DNA from: an uncultured Granulosicoccaceae bacterium
Lineage (GTDB): Bacteria; Pseudomonadota; Gammaproteobacteria; Granulosicoccales; Granulosicoccaceae
Reading direction: 5' to 3'
Assembly (NCBI GenBank): GCA_937922675.1
Contig: CALAJN010000010.1
Location: 186,001-250,000, forward strand
Length of the DNA stretch: 64,000 nt
The notes under the pieces are model-generated. The model worked only from the letters and a program-made list of their open reading frames with translations. It was not told where the DNA came from and searched no databases. Made by a program: the position numbers and the translations under genes. Positions 34,715 to 43,498 of this stretch are shown piece after piece (position 1 is the first letter of the stretch; each line of letters begins with the position of its first letter).

Positions 34715-35595
34715 GACCCACCCTTGAGACTATCCAACTCGATATCAACGGCCTGCAATTAGCCGGCATCCGACACCGCGATACAAGCCTTGCCAGCGAT
34801 GTACGCATGCTCTGCCTGCACGGCTGGCTGGACAATGCTGCAAGCTTTCTCCCCTTGATGCCATATTTGCCAGCCCTTGACCTGGTAGCCATCGACTTGC
34901 CCGGGCACGGCTATAGCGCGCACGCAGCAGAGGGGGCGACTGCCTACTCCTTGTTTGAGTTTGCCCGTACCGCACATCAGGCAATGGATGCACTGGACTG
35001 GGACTCTTGCCATATCGCTGGCCACTCACTCGGTGGGTGTATCGCTCCCATTGTTGCCGTCTGCACCGCCGGGCGTATCCAATCAATGATCACGATCGAT
35101 GCTGCTGGCCCCTTGTCTGAAGATCCTGGGGACACGCCCAAACGACTCACTCGCGCCATGCAAGACCGACTATCTCCAGAGCGCTTTCGCTCGCGCTTGT
35201 TCGAGACTCGAGACGCCGCCATAGATGCGCGCCTGGCGGCCGCTGACATGGAGCGCAGCTCAGCCAAGCTGATTGTTGATCGGCAGTTACGGAAGGTCGA
35301 GGGTGGCGGCTTTCGATGGGGCTTTGATACCGCCTTGCGTCAAGCGAGTCCACACTACTTCAGTGAAGAGCAGGTGCAGTCACTATTGGCAGCCGTCGCT
35401 TGCCCGACATTGACGGTGCTTGCAGATGACGGTTTTATCGTGGGCCGTGACAACACCGCAGAACGTCTTGCCTGTATGGAGGACAACCTGATCGTCGAGC
35501 TGACAGGCAACCACCATCTACACATGGATACTCCAGAACCCGTAGCTGCTGCGATCAACGCATTTCTCAAGACCTGCCCGGCTCTTGGTGGTTGA
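34711..35595 (+). CDS. Alpha/beta hydrolase
   Basis: Alpha/beta-hydrolase-fold enzyme of 294 aa. Oxyanion-hole region LCLHGWLDNAASF near residue 33, DLPGHGYS near residue 66, nucleophile Ser106 in GHSLGGC, acid candidate in the LADDGFIVGRD stretch, and the catalytic His in GNHHLHMDTPEPV near the C-terminus. This is the pattern of the epoxide-hydrolase/MGL-like esterase branch; substrate unknown. It overlaps the acetyltransferase gene by ATGA, so the two are co-translated, but I know of no established functional link. Confidence 0.85.
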   Translation: MRPTLETIQLDINGLQLAGIRHRDTSLASDVRMLCLHGWLDNAASFLPLMPYLPALDLVAIDLPGHGYSAHAAEGATAYSLFEFARTAHQAMDALDWDSCHIAGHSLGGCIAPIVAVCTAGRIQSMITIDAAGPLSEDPGDTPKRLTRAMQDRLSPERFRSRLFETRDAAIDARLAAADMERSSAKLIVDRQLRKVEGGGFRWGFDTALRQASPHYFSEEQVQSLLAAVACPTLTVLADDGFIVGRDNTAERLACMEDNLIVELTGNHHLHMDTPEPVAAAINAFLKTCPALGG

Positions 35596-35618
35596 TATTC
35601 AGCCCTCGCGCTACACAG

Positions 35619-35867
35619 TCAGGAATTCAAGTAGCCGATCATCAGAGACAAAAAAGCACCCACGTGGACCACCATGATAGCCCTGTCCTTCCACATGACA
35701 CCCACTGCAAACCACAGCAGAATGCCCACAACAAAAGCATAGATATTCCAGGGCACAACGTTCAATCCGGTCAACCCGTAACCGATGAGCTGAACAACCG
35801 TTGCAATCCATTTAACGATGTCGACTGTCGCTACTGTTGATTTGACAAGCTGATGTGTGTCACTCAA
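35619..35867 (-). CDS. Small three-helix membrane protein, unknown function
   Basis: An 82-aa protein with about three hydrophobic segments: IVKWIATVVQLIGYGL, WNIYAFVVGILLWFAVGV and IMVVHVGAFLSLMIGYL. The order K-W-x-A ... G-Y-x-x-T-G ... P-W-N ... W-F-x-V-G ... W-x-D-R-A resembles small DUF6552-like proteins known from alphaproteobacteria, but I am not certain of the family. The start is a TTG at 35867; there is no earlier ATG in frame. Convergent with the hydrolase gene and divergent from the lipoprotein gene. Confidence 0.6.
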   Translation of the reverse strand: MSDTHQLVKSTVATVDIVKWIATVVQLIGYGLTGLNVVPWNIYAFVVGILLWFAVGVMWKDRAIMVVHVGAFLSLMIGYLNS

Positions 35868-35960
35868 ATCCGCGATAGTCCTTTGTCCAATGGAAAAATG
35901 CCCTGATTCAATTTAGCATCATACAACTGAAAGGCTCACTCAAACCCACAGCCGCCTCCA

Positions 35961-36455
35961 ATGCGACACATCGCCACCACACTTATCGCCCTTGCGGTTG
36001 TGCTCACCGGATGCGCCACAACCAGCGCTCCCTCCGTGCCGCCCTACTCCGGCACTGACCAGATCACAGAGGCCAGCAGCGATGCCTTTCTGGGTGAGTG
36101 GGACCTGACGATTCTCAATCCACGCAAGGGTCAGGAAACCAATCCAACGACAGTCACATACAACGCCAATGGCCTATTCACCGGCCTCATTTCGCCAACC
36201 GGGCAAAGCGCATCAATCTTGGGGAACGACAAGCTCGGCATGACGGGCTCATGGTCTGTGGCGGGTGGTCTGCTTCGCCACGAGAGCGTGGAGGTGTCGA
36301 GCTCCGGCGACAATGCCGTGGCCAGCTTCATGGCCTCTCTGATGAACAATGTGTCGCAGGATATCGGTGGTACTGCCAATATCTACGAACTGTCCAACAG
36401 CCACATAGTGCTCGTGGGAGAAGACGGCGTCGCAACGCGCTACGACAGGCGCTAG
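35961..36455 (+). CDS. Predicted lipoprotein, unknown function
   Basis: A 164-aa lipoprotein: the signal MRHIATTLIALAVVLTGC contains a clear lipobox (LTGC, Cys18). The remainder looks like a small lipocalin/META-like beta protein: FLGEWDLTILNPRKGQETNP, TVTYNANGLFTGLIS, LGMTGSWSVAGGLLRHESVE and IVLVGEDGVATRYDRR, that is, short strands with Trp/Gly turns as in domains that compare a folded state. I do not recognise a named family. Single gene, convergent with the OmpA gene, with that gene's terminator in between. Confidence 0.75.
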   Translation: MRHIATTLIALAVVLTGCATTSAPSVPPYSGTDQITEASSDAFLGEWDLTILNPRKGQETNPTTVTYNANGLFTGLISPTGQSASILGNDKLGMTGSWSVAGGLLRHESVEVSSSGDNAVASFMASLMNNVSQDIGGTANIYELSNSHIVLVGEDGVATRYDRR

Positions 36456-36492
36456 CGCCCAATGCCCCGCCGGACGCCAGGGAATACAAACG

Positions 36493-36537
36493 AAAAAGGC
36501 CCCGTCATGCCGTGTTGCTCACACGACAGACGGAGCC
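36493..36537 (-). terminator. Rho-independent terminator of the DUF4398/OmpA pair
   Basis: On the minus strand a long hairpin, with outer arms 36529-36537 and 36498-36506 (eight of nine pairs) and inner arms that also pair around a short GAGCA-type loop, is followed directly by five T residues (36497-36493). It lies 48 bases past the OmpA stop codon. A textbook intrinsic terminator. Confidence 0.85.
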
Positions 36538-36584
36538 ATGGAATACGCACCCGAGGGCGCGCAGGCGCAGCTTGTCAGGCAGGT

Positions 36585-37439
36585 TTACTCTGCCAGCTCA
36601 CTGAGCTGACCAGGACCATCGGGGAAGATAATTTCAACACGACGATTCTGTTGACGACCGACTGAAGACTGGTTGCTGGCAACCGGCACAGCCTCACCAA
36701 AGCCTTGTGTACTGATGCGGTAGGCCGGTATGCCCTGTGCAACCAGTGCCTGACGTACAGCGAATGCTCGGTCGCGCGACAGATCAAGATTGTAGTCATC
36801 ATCACCCATGCTATCGGTATGACCTTCAACGATCACGTTGCGCTCGGGATAGCTCTTCATGAAGCTTGCAATCTGATCGATGTTGCGGGCAGCACCAGGA
36901 GCGAGGCTCGCCTCATTGGATGAAAACAATACATCACCGAGCGTCAGTACCATACCTCGCTCGGTACGCTCCGCTTCAAGTGACTCAAGTTGCTTTTGCA
37001 TTTCAGCTGCAGCCAGACGAGCCTCTTCGGCCTCAGCTCGCGCACGATCCACTTCGGCTTTGGTTCGATCAATCTCGGCAGCGCGAAGGTCCAGCTGTAC
37101 TTGTTGACGCTCAAGCTTCATCGCCTCGGTTGCATCCTGATTTTCACGACTCTGGGCGATTAGCTCAGCGGTCTTGATCCGCTTCAGGGCAAGGTTGGCA
37201 TTAGACTCAACGCGAAACTTGCTTTCTTCCTCGCGCCAATCACGGTCTGCCTTGCCAAGCGCGATCTTTGCCGCATCCAGCTCCTTGGGCGCGTGGCGTG
37301 CAACAGAAGGATCAGCCGCAGCACGGTCGTAAGCACTACGAGCTTGCTCAAGCGAGTCAACTTTCTTGGGTGCACCACCGCAGGCGGTCAGTGCAATGCT
37401 TGCGACAAATGCAGCAATCAGAGTGTGGTGAGTTTTCAT
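36585..37439 (-). CDS. OmpA-family lipoprotein with DUF4398 and coiled coil
   Basis: Outer-membrane lipoprotein of 284 aa. Signal and lipobox MKTHHTLIAAFVASIALTAC (Cys20), then a DUF4398-like segment (VDSLEQARSAYDRAAADPSV, APKELDAAKIALGKADRDW), a highly charged coiled coil (about residues 100-160, rich in Glu, Ala, Arg), and an OmpA peptidoglycan-binding domain: LTLGDVLFSSNEASLAPGA, VEGHTDSMGDDDYNLDLSRD and GRQQNRRVEIIF. Unlike the OmpA-type gene at 6.4-7.2 kb, the diaminopimelate-binding Asp in GHTD is kept. It probably tethers the outer membrane to the cell wall. Follows a DUF4398 gene by 42 bases. Confidence 0.9.
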   Translation of the reverse strand: MKTHHTLIAAFVASIALTACGGAPKKVDSLEQARSAYDRAAADPSVARHAPKELDAAKIALGKADRDWREEESKFRVESNANLALKRIKTAELIAQSRENQDATEAMKLERQQVQLDLRAAEIDRTKAEVDRARAEAEEARLAAAEMQKQLESLEAERTERGMVLTLGDVLFSSNEASLAPGAARNIDQIASFMKSYPERNVIVEGHTDSMGDDDYNLDLSRDRAFAVRQALVAQGIPAYRISTQGFGEAVPVASNQSSVGRQQNRRVEIIFPDGPGQLSELAE

Positions 37440-37481
37440 AAGAGTTCCAGTGAAGAATGTCGGGGACGGATCGGTAGCTGG

Positions 37482-37862
37482 CTACTCGCCGGCGACGCGA
37501 CCTACCTCACGAACCATGGTGTCGATATTGTCCCTGGACTCCTGCAGTGCAAGGCGGGACTTCTCGGCTTCTGCTGCTGCCTTGGCAAGTTCAGCTTCAG
37601 CCCGAACCTGTTCAGCGAGTCGTGCTGCACGTTCGTAATTTTCCTTGGACATTGCCTTGTCGAGACGGACCTTGGTGGCTTCTGCAGCACGCAATTCAAT
37701 CGGCGCATGCTCTCGAGCGCCGGCAAGCTCAGCCGCCTGCATCGCAGACTCTGCCTTGGCAACATCGGACGCGGGAGGTGGCACGCTGCCGCAGGCGGCC
37801 AAGCCGGCCAGAACGAGGGCGGAGGCCGCGACACGTGCACGGGTACTGAGGTGACGAATCAT
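37482..37862 (-). CDS. DUF4398 lipoprotein
   Basis: A 126-aa lipoprotein: MIRHLSTRARVAASALVLAG with lipobox LAAC, followed by a helical DUF4398-like domain (SDVAKAESAMQAAELAGARE, HAPIELRAAEATKVRLDKAM) and a second long Glu/Ala/Arg helix. It corresponds to the first half of the next gene's product without the OmpA domain, so the two are probably paralogous or partner proteins. The ATG at 37862 puts the signal in the normal place; an in-frame start at 37898 would prepend 12 residues. Confidence 0.85.
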   Translation of the reverse strand: MIRHLSTRARVAASALVLAGLAACGSVPPPASDVAKAESAMQAAELAGAREHAPIELRAAEATKVRLDKAMSKENYERAARLAEQVRAEAELAKAAAEAEKSRLALQESRDNIDTMVREVGRVAGE

Positions 37863-38070
37863 GGTGTGTATCTCGAGCGTAAGGGACTTGAGATGCATAA
37901 CGGCATATCACGCCAAGGCCTGAGCCTGATCCAGATTACCAATACTTCAGGTTACCGCTATGGCGTCACCATCGACGCGAAGTGTGGACCAGCGCTCATT
38001 TTCAGAAGCTCAGTGGCTGGCTACACGTCGCGTTTTTTGAGTAGAGCCGTGAGGCTCGGCGCGACGGTTA

Positions 38071-40275
38071 CTAATCGGGACGGCTTATCGAGATCTCGTC
38101 AATCCAGCCTGAAAAGTAATCGCAGCTGATCGTTGTGTTGTTGCAGTTGGTCTTGCCGCCGATACTCAACGGCCTATCGTTCACGATCGAGCCGTATGAG
38201 TTATTGGCCGTATCATCAAGCACGCCATCCACGATCAACCGCAGCGTGTTGTCTATACGCTCGCAGGTGATCGTGTGGTATTCACCGTCGTTGAGCGGGA
38301 GTGAGGACACGACTTCACGCCGATTCCATCCGCCATTGTTGGCTACACCACGAAAAACACAGGTCAGGTAACCAGCTGGATTCTCAATCTTCCAGTAGCC
38401 GCCTGCGGCCCCACCCTGGCCTTTTTGAACAATGTTTCCAAATGCCACATTGGTGCGGTATCGCATCGTAATCGAATAGTTCCCGCTACCCGGATTGAGC
38501 TCAGGGTAATGAGGCACGTTAACGATCCGTTCCGGCTCGTAACTCTCGGTAGGTGGTGTGAACAGCCAGCGGTACGTGGTGGCATCCTCTTCCTGAACAC
38601 CAGTGACGACATCCTGCCCGATCGTTCCGTTGTAGCCGTTACCCGTTGAATCGATTATGACTGATGCACCGGAAGGCTCGTTCATGGTCCATCGAGCCAG
38701 GGCGTCATCATTCTGATCCGTCGCAAGCACGGTGAGCACCGCTGTAGCAGACACTGTGGAGATACTATCGCTCACGTACACCGAGTAGGCTCCACTGTTA
38801 CTGACAGTCAATGCCGAAAGCTCGAGCCTGTTGCTTGTCGCACCACTGATCACGTTGTCATTGTTGTCGTACCACTGGTAACTCAGAGAACCAACACCAC
38901 CGGCCGCCTCTACCGTCAGTACGGCACTCGAACCCTCGTTGACGACCGTGTCTTCCGTATGCCCTGCGATTGCAAGCGCTAGCTCCACCGTCAACGTAGC
39001 CGCGCGAGACAACACTGTCTGCACACCGTTGCCAACTTCCACTGAAAATGTCGCTCCGGAGTCTTCGGAGGTGACGCTTGCAAGGCTCAGTTCGCTGCCT
39101 GTAGCACCGGCAAGTTCTACGTTGTCGCGGTACCACTGGTAGGTGTACGTGTCGCCGCCAGTGGCCTCGACATGAAAGCTGGCATCTTCGCCTTCAGTGA
39201 TTGTCTGATCGTCCGGCTGAGTCACGATCGACAGCTCTACCGGCGTAGCAATGATGGGGGTATCGATGGTAACGGTGTAGTTAGCCACACCGTCAGTGGA
39301 CCACAGCCCGACGAAGTACGACTCACCTTCCTGCAACTCACCTTGCCAAACTCCAGGATTTTCGCCGCTCATGAGCGGGCTGACCGCGGTACCGTTAGCC
39401 AGACGTACCCTGTATTGAAGATTGGCGTCTGTATCCCACGAAACAGTGACGGTATGCGTCGCTGTTGCCGGCGCGTCGAAATCCAAACGCACCCAGCGCG
39501 GACCCTTGGCCTTCTCGGAGTCGAGAACGCCCTCTCCCAGGTTGATGCTGGTTGTCGGCGGCGCATCACGAACCGTGAGCGTAGCTTCCTCGGACGGTAG
39601 GACACTGCCCTCGCTCGCGTCGTTTACCACCACCCTTACAAGGGTTCCGCTGTCAGCGACAGCGAGCGCAGTCAACGTTAGCGTGGCACTTGTGGCTCCC
39701 GGTATCTCCTCTCCATTGGCAAACCAGACGTAGCTGTATATGCCGCTACCACCAATGGCCTGCACTGTGAACACCGCGTTTTCGCCAGAGGTAATCGTCT
39801 GGTCACCCGGCTGCTCTGTGATCGACAGGGGAACTGCAGAGACGGGCGATAGAACGGCCACGTAATCGCTTTGACCGCCGCTCGCTACCCAGATCGCGAC
39901 TCGGTAGTCACCACCCTGCTCGAGAGCTCCTGCCCAAACCACGCGGCCCGAGCTGTAATCGAGACTGCCTATCCGGTTTCCGGTTGTATCGTCGAAGACG
40001 CTGATTTGCACATCGGCACCGACGGTGTCCCAATCAACTGTCAGCTCATGATCGCCCGTGTCCAGAGACTCAAAATCGACCGAGACCCACTTCTTGATCC
40101 CGTTACCAGGACTGGACGATAGCGTCCCGCTACTGATCTGAACACCAGAGTCCTGCGCGTGTGCCTCGGTTGCCAGTGCCATCAGGCCCAGCGCACTTGC
40201 ACACAATAGCAATACAGCAACAGCTCGCTTGAACCTTATGTTCAGCGCTGGCAGCAATGTGGGGATATCAGTCAT
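38071..40275 (-). CDS. Secreted protein with PPC-like, Ig-like and LamG domains
   Basis: A 734-aa exported protein. The ATG at 40275 gives a signal with core VLLLCASALGLMALATEA, cut near AHA. It has two pre-peptidase-like units (KKWVSVDFESLDTGDHELTV and RWVRLDFDAPATATHTVTVS, each ending VAIWVASGG / VGLWSTDGV), three Ig-like repeats with the pattern I-x-x-x-P-x-D-Q-T-I-T-x-G-E-x-A-x-F ... Y-x-W-Y (for example QPDDQTITEGEDASFHVEAT), and a C-terminal LamG/concanavalin-like domain (STGNGYNGTIGQDVV ... FSGWIDEISISRPD). LamG domains bind sugars or extracellular ligands. No enzyme domain and no anchor. Stands alone; target unknown. Confidence 0.82.
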   Translation of the reverse strand: MTDIPTLLPALNIRFKRAVAVLLLCASALGLMALATEAHAQDSGVQISSGTLSSSPGNGIKKWVSVDFESLDTGDHELTVDWDTVGADVQISVFDDTTGNRIGSLDYSSGRVVWAGALEQGGDYRVAIWVASGGQSDYVAVLSPVSAVPLSITEQPGDQTITSGENAVFTVQAIGGSGIYSYVWFANGEEIPGATSATLTLTALAVADSGTLVRVVVNDASEGSVLPSEEATLTVRDAPPTTSINLGEGVLDSEKAKGPRWVRLDFDAPATATHTVTVSWDTDANLQYRVRLANGTAVSPLMSGENPGVWQGELQEGESYFVGLWSTDGVANYTVTIDTPIIATPVELSIVTQPDDQTITEGEDASFHVEATGGDTYTYQWYRDNVELAGATGSELSLASVTSEDSGATFSVEVGNGVQTVLSRAATLTVELALAIAGHTEDTVVNEGSSAVLTVEAAGGVGSLSYQWYDNNDNVISGATSNRLELSALTVSNSGAYSVYVSDSISTVSATAVLTVLATDQNDDALARWTMNEPSGASVIIDSTGNGYNGTIGQDVVTGVQEEDATTYRWLFTPPTESYEPERIVNVPHYPELNPGSGNYSITMRYRTNVAFGNIVQKGQGGAAGGYWKIENPAGYLTCVFRGVANNGGWNRREVVSSLPLNDGEYHTITCERIDNTLRLIVDGVLDDTANNSYGSIVNDRPLSIGGKTNCNNTTISCDYFSGWIDEISISRPD

Positions 40276-40482
40276 GGAGAAAGCGTAACTTCTCAGTGCG
40301 AGGCACTTTTCCATCTCTGAAGACAAATACGCGTCTCGTCACATAAACCCGATGAGCTTTTCCAGGAATAGTGAGCAAACCCAAGAAACTCCAGCCTCTG
40401 GCAAAGAGTAGCGGGATCTACCTGCACTGTTGCCCAGCAGGGTCCGCACAGCACAAAGTGTGATCAGTGAGTTTTCAGTGAC

Positions 40483-41565
40483 TCATGACTCATCTACCTT
40501 GGCAGACAAGGCGCGCAGCACATCAGCTCTCCCCAAAACCCCTACTGCGCTATCGTGCTCCACGACTGCGATAGGCGTTTCATCTTCAGTGACCAAAGCA
40601 AGCAGGTCACGCACAGGGCAATTTCTGGAAACAGTACGCACCGCCGTGCTCAGCGTCCCCTGCACAGGACGCATGATCGTTTCCGCCGTGAGCACCGACA
40701 GTGGATTCACATGGCGTACAAATCGAGCGACATAGTCCGTCGCCGGGCGAAACACGATGTCATCAGCGGTACCAATCTGCACAATGCGCCCGCCTTCCAT
40801 GATGGCAATACGGCTACCTAGTTTTATGGCCTCGTCCAGATCGTGGCTGACGAACAAAATTGTGCGTCCTAGCCGAGCTTGTAGCTCCAGAAGCTCTGTC
40901 TGCAAATGCTCTCGTATCAACGGATCCAACGCCGAGAACGGCTCATCCATCAGAAGGATGTCAGCCTCGGTTGCAAACGCACGAGCCAAGCCCACACGCT
41001 GCTGCATTCCCCCGGACAAGGAAGCGATAGGGGCATCGGCCCACTCCTGCAGACCGACCAGCTCCAGCTGGTGAGCAACAAGTTGCCGTCGCCGCGCACT
41101 CGACTCACCGCGCACAGCAAGCCCAAAACCCACATTCTCCGCAACACTTGCCCAAGGAAGCAATCCAAACTGCTGAAACACCATGGCAAGTGAGCGACGC
41201 CGTATCGCTCGCAGCGCACCAGGAGGCAAGGAACAGACATCAGTCCTGCCCTCGCTGCTCGCAATGTGAATCGATCCACGCGCCGATGGGTTCAATCCAT
41301 TCACCGCTCGCAGCAAGGATGACTTTCCGGAACCCGACAAGCCCATCAAGACAAGAATCGACCCCGCTGGAACATCAAGGTCAGCATTGATGACACCAGC
41401 GACAACGCCTGTCGCCTCACGCACAGCATCACGGCTGGCCCCGCCATCCAAAGCTTTCATGGCTGCTGCGCATGATGCCGCACGCGCTCGTCGGCCCATA
41501 GCGTGTTGAGTGAACAACACGTCCAATGCACGCACTTCGATCGCATTGTCCATGGCAACGCTCAC
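40483..41565 (-). CDS. choV: Choline ABC transporter ATP-binding subunit ChoV
   Basis: ATPase of a choline importer of the ProU/OpuA group (360 aa). Walker A MGLSGSGKSSLLRAVNGLNP (about residues 74-93), Q-loop VFQQFGLLPW, signature LSGGMQQRVGLARAF, Walker B LLMDEPFSALDPL, H-loop SHDLDEA, and a C-terminal CBS-like regulatory region (ETIMRPVQGTL, GVLGRADVLRAL). The extra N-terminal segment with ALDGGASRDAVREATGVVAG before the first strand is typical of ChoV rather than ProV. The start is a GTG that shares GTGA with the choW stop, so the two are coupled. Confidence 0.92.
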   Translation of the reverse strand: MSVAMDNAIEVRALDVLFTQHAMGRRARAASCAAAMKALDGGASRDAVREATGVVAGVINADLDVPAGSILVLMGLSGSGKSSLLRAVNGLNPSARGSIHIASSEGRTDVCSLPPGALRAIRRRSLAMVFQQFGLLPWASVAENVGFGLAVRGESSARRRQLVAHQLELVGLQEWADAPIASLSGGMQQRVGLARAFATEADILLMDEPFSALDPLIREHLQTELLELQARLGRTILFVSHDLDEAIKLGSRIAIMEGGRIVQIGTADDIVFRPATDYVARFVRHVNPLSVLTAETIMRPVQGTLSTAVRTVSRNCPVRDLLALVTEDETPIAVVEHDSAVGVLGRADVLRALSAKVDES

Positions 41566-42419
41566 TGCGCCGATCCTGACTCACGTGCCCGGCACAGGCG
41601 GTCAAGCAGTATCGCAACGATGACAATGGCAAGACCTGCCTCAAAGCCGTTTTCGATGTTGACTGTATTCAAAGCGCGCACTACCGGCTTGCCAAGACCA
41701 TCGGCACCCACGAGTGCGGCAATTACCACCATCGACAAGGACAACATGATGCATTGCGTCAGTCCGGCTCGAATCGTTGGCATGGCATACGGGAGCTCAA
41801 TACGCAGCAGACGTTGCAAGGGCGTGCAACCAAACGCATCACCTGCATCAAGCAGGTGCCGAGGTACTTCGGAAATACCCAGCGAAGTAAGCCTGATGGG
41901 GGCCGCGATAGCGAACACAACCGTAGAAATCAAACCTGGCACAACACCAAGGCCAAACAGAATCAACGTCGGGATCAGGTAGACAAACGTAGGTATCGTC
42001 TGCATCAAATCCAGTATCGGTCGCAAGGCGGCATTGAGTCGCGGACGGTGCGCCGCGAGAATTCCCAATGGCACGCCCACCACCATGCAGATGCTGGTGG
42101 CGGCAAGGACCAGTACAACCGTCTCGACCGTGGCTTCCCAGAGACCCAGATTGACAATCAGCATCAGAGAGAGCACTGCAAACACGACCAGACCCATACG
42201 CTTTTGAAGCAGCCAGGCGAGCATTGCAACCGCCGCAATCAGAACAACGGCTGGCACAGCCAACAAGGCATCAGTTGCACCCTCCACTGCGCCACCCAGC
42301 GCGTCAGACACGGCATCAAACCCACCCTGAGCATGAGTGTTGAGAAGATCTACACCCTCGGCGATGAACGCACCAAGGGGTAGGGGGTGCTCACTCAGCC
42401 ACTCAGCAAAGCTATCCAT
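41562..42419 (-). CDS. choW: Choline ABC transporter permease ChoW
   Basis: Inner-membrane permease (285 aa) of the same importer, with about six to seven hydrophobic segments. Contains the BPD_transp_1 / EAA-type loop (GISEVPRHLLDAGDAFGCTP) that contacts the ATPase, preceded by LDLMQTIPTFVYLIPTLILF and followed by IELPYAMPTIRAGLTQ and a final VGADGLGKPVVRALNTVNIE, all standard for ProW/ChoW. Located between choX and choV; it starts 17 bases after the choX stop. Confidence 0.92.
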   Translation of the reverse strand: MDSFAEWLSEHPLPLGAFIAEGVDLLNTHAQGGFDAVSDALGGAVEGATDALLAVPAVVLIAAVAMLAWLLQKRMGLVVFAVLSLMLIVNLGLWEATVETVVLVLAATSICMVVGVPLGILAAHRPRLNAALRPILDLMQTIPTFVYLIPTLILFGLGVVPGLISTVVFAIAAPIRLTSLGISEVPRHLLDAGDAFGCTPLQRLLRIELPYAMPTIRAGLTQCIMLSLSMVVIAALVGADGLGKPVVRALNTVNIENGFEAGLAIVIVAILLDRLCRARESGSAQ

Positions 42420-42436
42420 ACCTGCAACACGCTTTT

Positions 42437-43408
42437 TTAGCCGCCAAGCGCGGCTTTCACTGCTGCAAGTCCATCCTCACCGCTCGCGGTCTCTACCCCA
42501 TCCAACCAGGCATCCAGTACATCCGGATTCGAGCTCAACCAGGCAGTAGCGGCATCGTCGGGGTCCTGTCCTTCGTCAAGGATGGCAGCCATGACCTCGT
42601 TTTCCATCGCCAGCGTGAACTCAAGGTTACTCAGCAAGATACCCACATTGGGGCATTCCTCGGCGTAGCCGGCTCTCACATTGGTGTGCACGGTAGCCCC
42701 GCCAAGGTTGGGACCGAAGTAGTCGTCGCCGCCCTCGAGATAGGTCAGCTCGAAGTTGGCGTTCATCGGATGCGGCTCCCAACCGAGAAAGATGACCGGC
42801 TCACCCCGCCGCTCGGCCCGCGCAACCTGCGCCAACATGCCTTGCTCACTGGACTCGACCACTTCAAAACCCGACAGGCCGAAAGCATCAGCGTCGATCA
42901 TGTCCTGAATCAGGCGATTGCCATCATTGCCCGGCTCGATGCCATAAATCTTGCCTTCCAGCGTTTCTGCGTGGCTCGCAAGGTCTGCAAAATCACCAAT
43001 GCCCAGTTCCGCCGCCGCTGCATTGGCCGCCAGGGTGTACTTGGCCCCTTCGAGATTGGTGCGCAGTGTCTCAACGCTCCCCTTCTCTCGATAGGGCGCG
43101 ATATCGGCCTCCATGGTCGGCATCCAATTGCCAAGAAAAACGTCAATATCACCGTTCTCCAGTGACGCATAGGTGACGGGGACGCTCAGCACCTCGGCCT
43201 CGGTCGAGTACTCCAATGCCTGAAGGACAACAGACGTCAGCGCGGTGGTTGCGGTGATATCGGTCCAGCCGACATCGGAGAACCGCACAGTAGCGCAGCT
43301 CTCGGGGTCTGCAGCGAATGCAGAGCCAGCGCCGAGAGCCAGCAGGAGGGCTCCGGATAAGAGCACCGGACGGCGCGTTGATCGATCAGGCGTCTCTTTT
43401 GCGTACAT
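42437..43408 (-). CDS. choX: Choline-binding periplasmic protein ChoX
   Basis: Periplasmic solute-binding protein (323 aa before cleavage) of the OpuAC/ChoX family. The ATG at 43408 has a strong GAGGAG seven bases upstream; the frame runs open to 43597 but that part is not homologous. The signal ends GSAFA. Family marks: CATVRFSDVGWTDITATTAL, VFLGNWMPTMEADIAPYREK, IYGIEPGNDGNRLIQDMID, VIFLGWEPHPMNANFELTYL. These aromatic-rich loops form the trimethylammonium box. It heads the choX-choW-choV operon; no betI-type regulator or bet genes are next to it. Choline rather than betaine is supported by the ChoV form. Confidence 0.92.
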   Translation of the reverse strand: MYAKETPDRSTRRPVLLSGALLLALGAGSAFAADPESCATVRFSDVGWTDITATTALTSVVLQALEYSTEAEVLSVPVTYASLENGDIDVFLGNWMPTMEADIAPYREKGSVETLRTNLEGAKYTLAANAAAAELGIGDFADLASHAETLEGKIYGIEPGNDGNRLIQDMIDADAFGLSGFEVVESSEQGMLAQVARAERRGEPVIFLGWEPHPMNANFELTYLEGGDDYFGPNLGGATVHTNVRAGYAEECPNVGILLSNLEFTLAMENEVMAAILDEGQDPDDAATAWLSSNPDVLDAWLDGVETASGEDGLAAVKAALGG

Positions 43409-43498
43409 TTTGATTCTCCTCGTGGTTGGACGGTCCTGGCGACCAGAATAGCGCGAGCCACAACACAACGATACAAATTCAGCAGTTACACTCCTCCG

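Noticed and set aside
38044-38057. GAGCC/GGCTC hairpin downstream of the Ig-like/LamG gene
   Set aside because: Only five pairs, and no T-run follows on the minus strand; not a convincing terminator.
41754-42383. 209-codon rightward frame opposite choW
   Set aside because: Antisense to a clear permease gene; Arg/Gln-rich translation without membrane or domain features.
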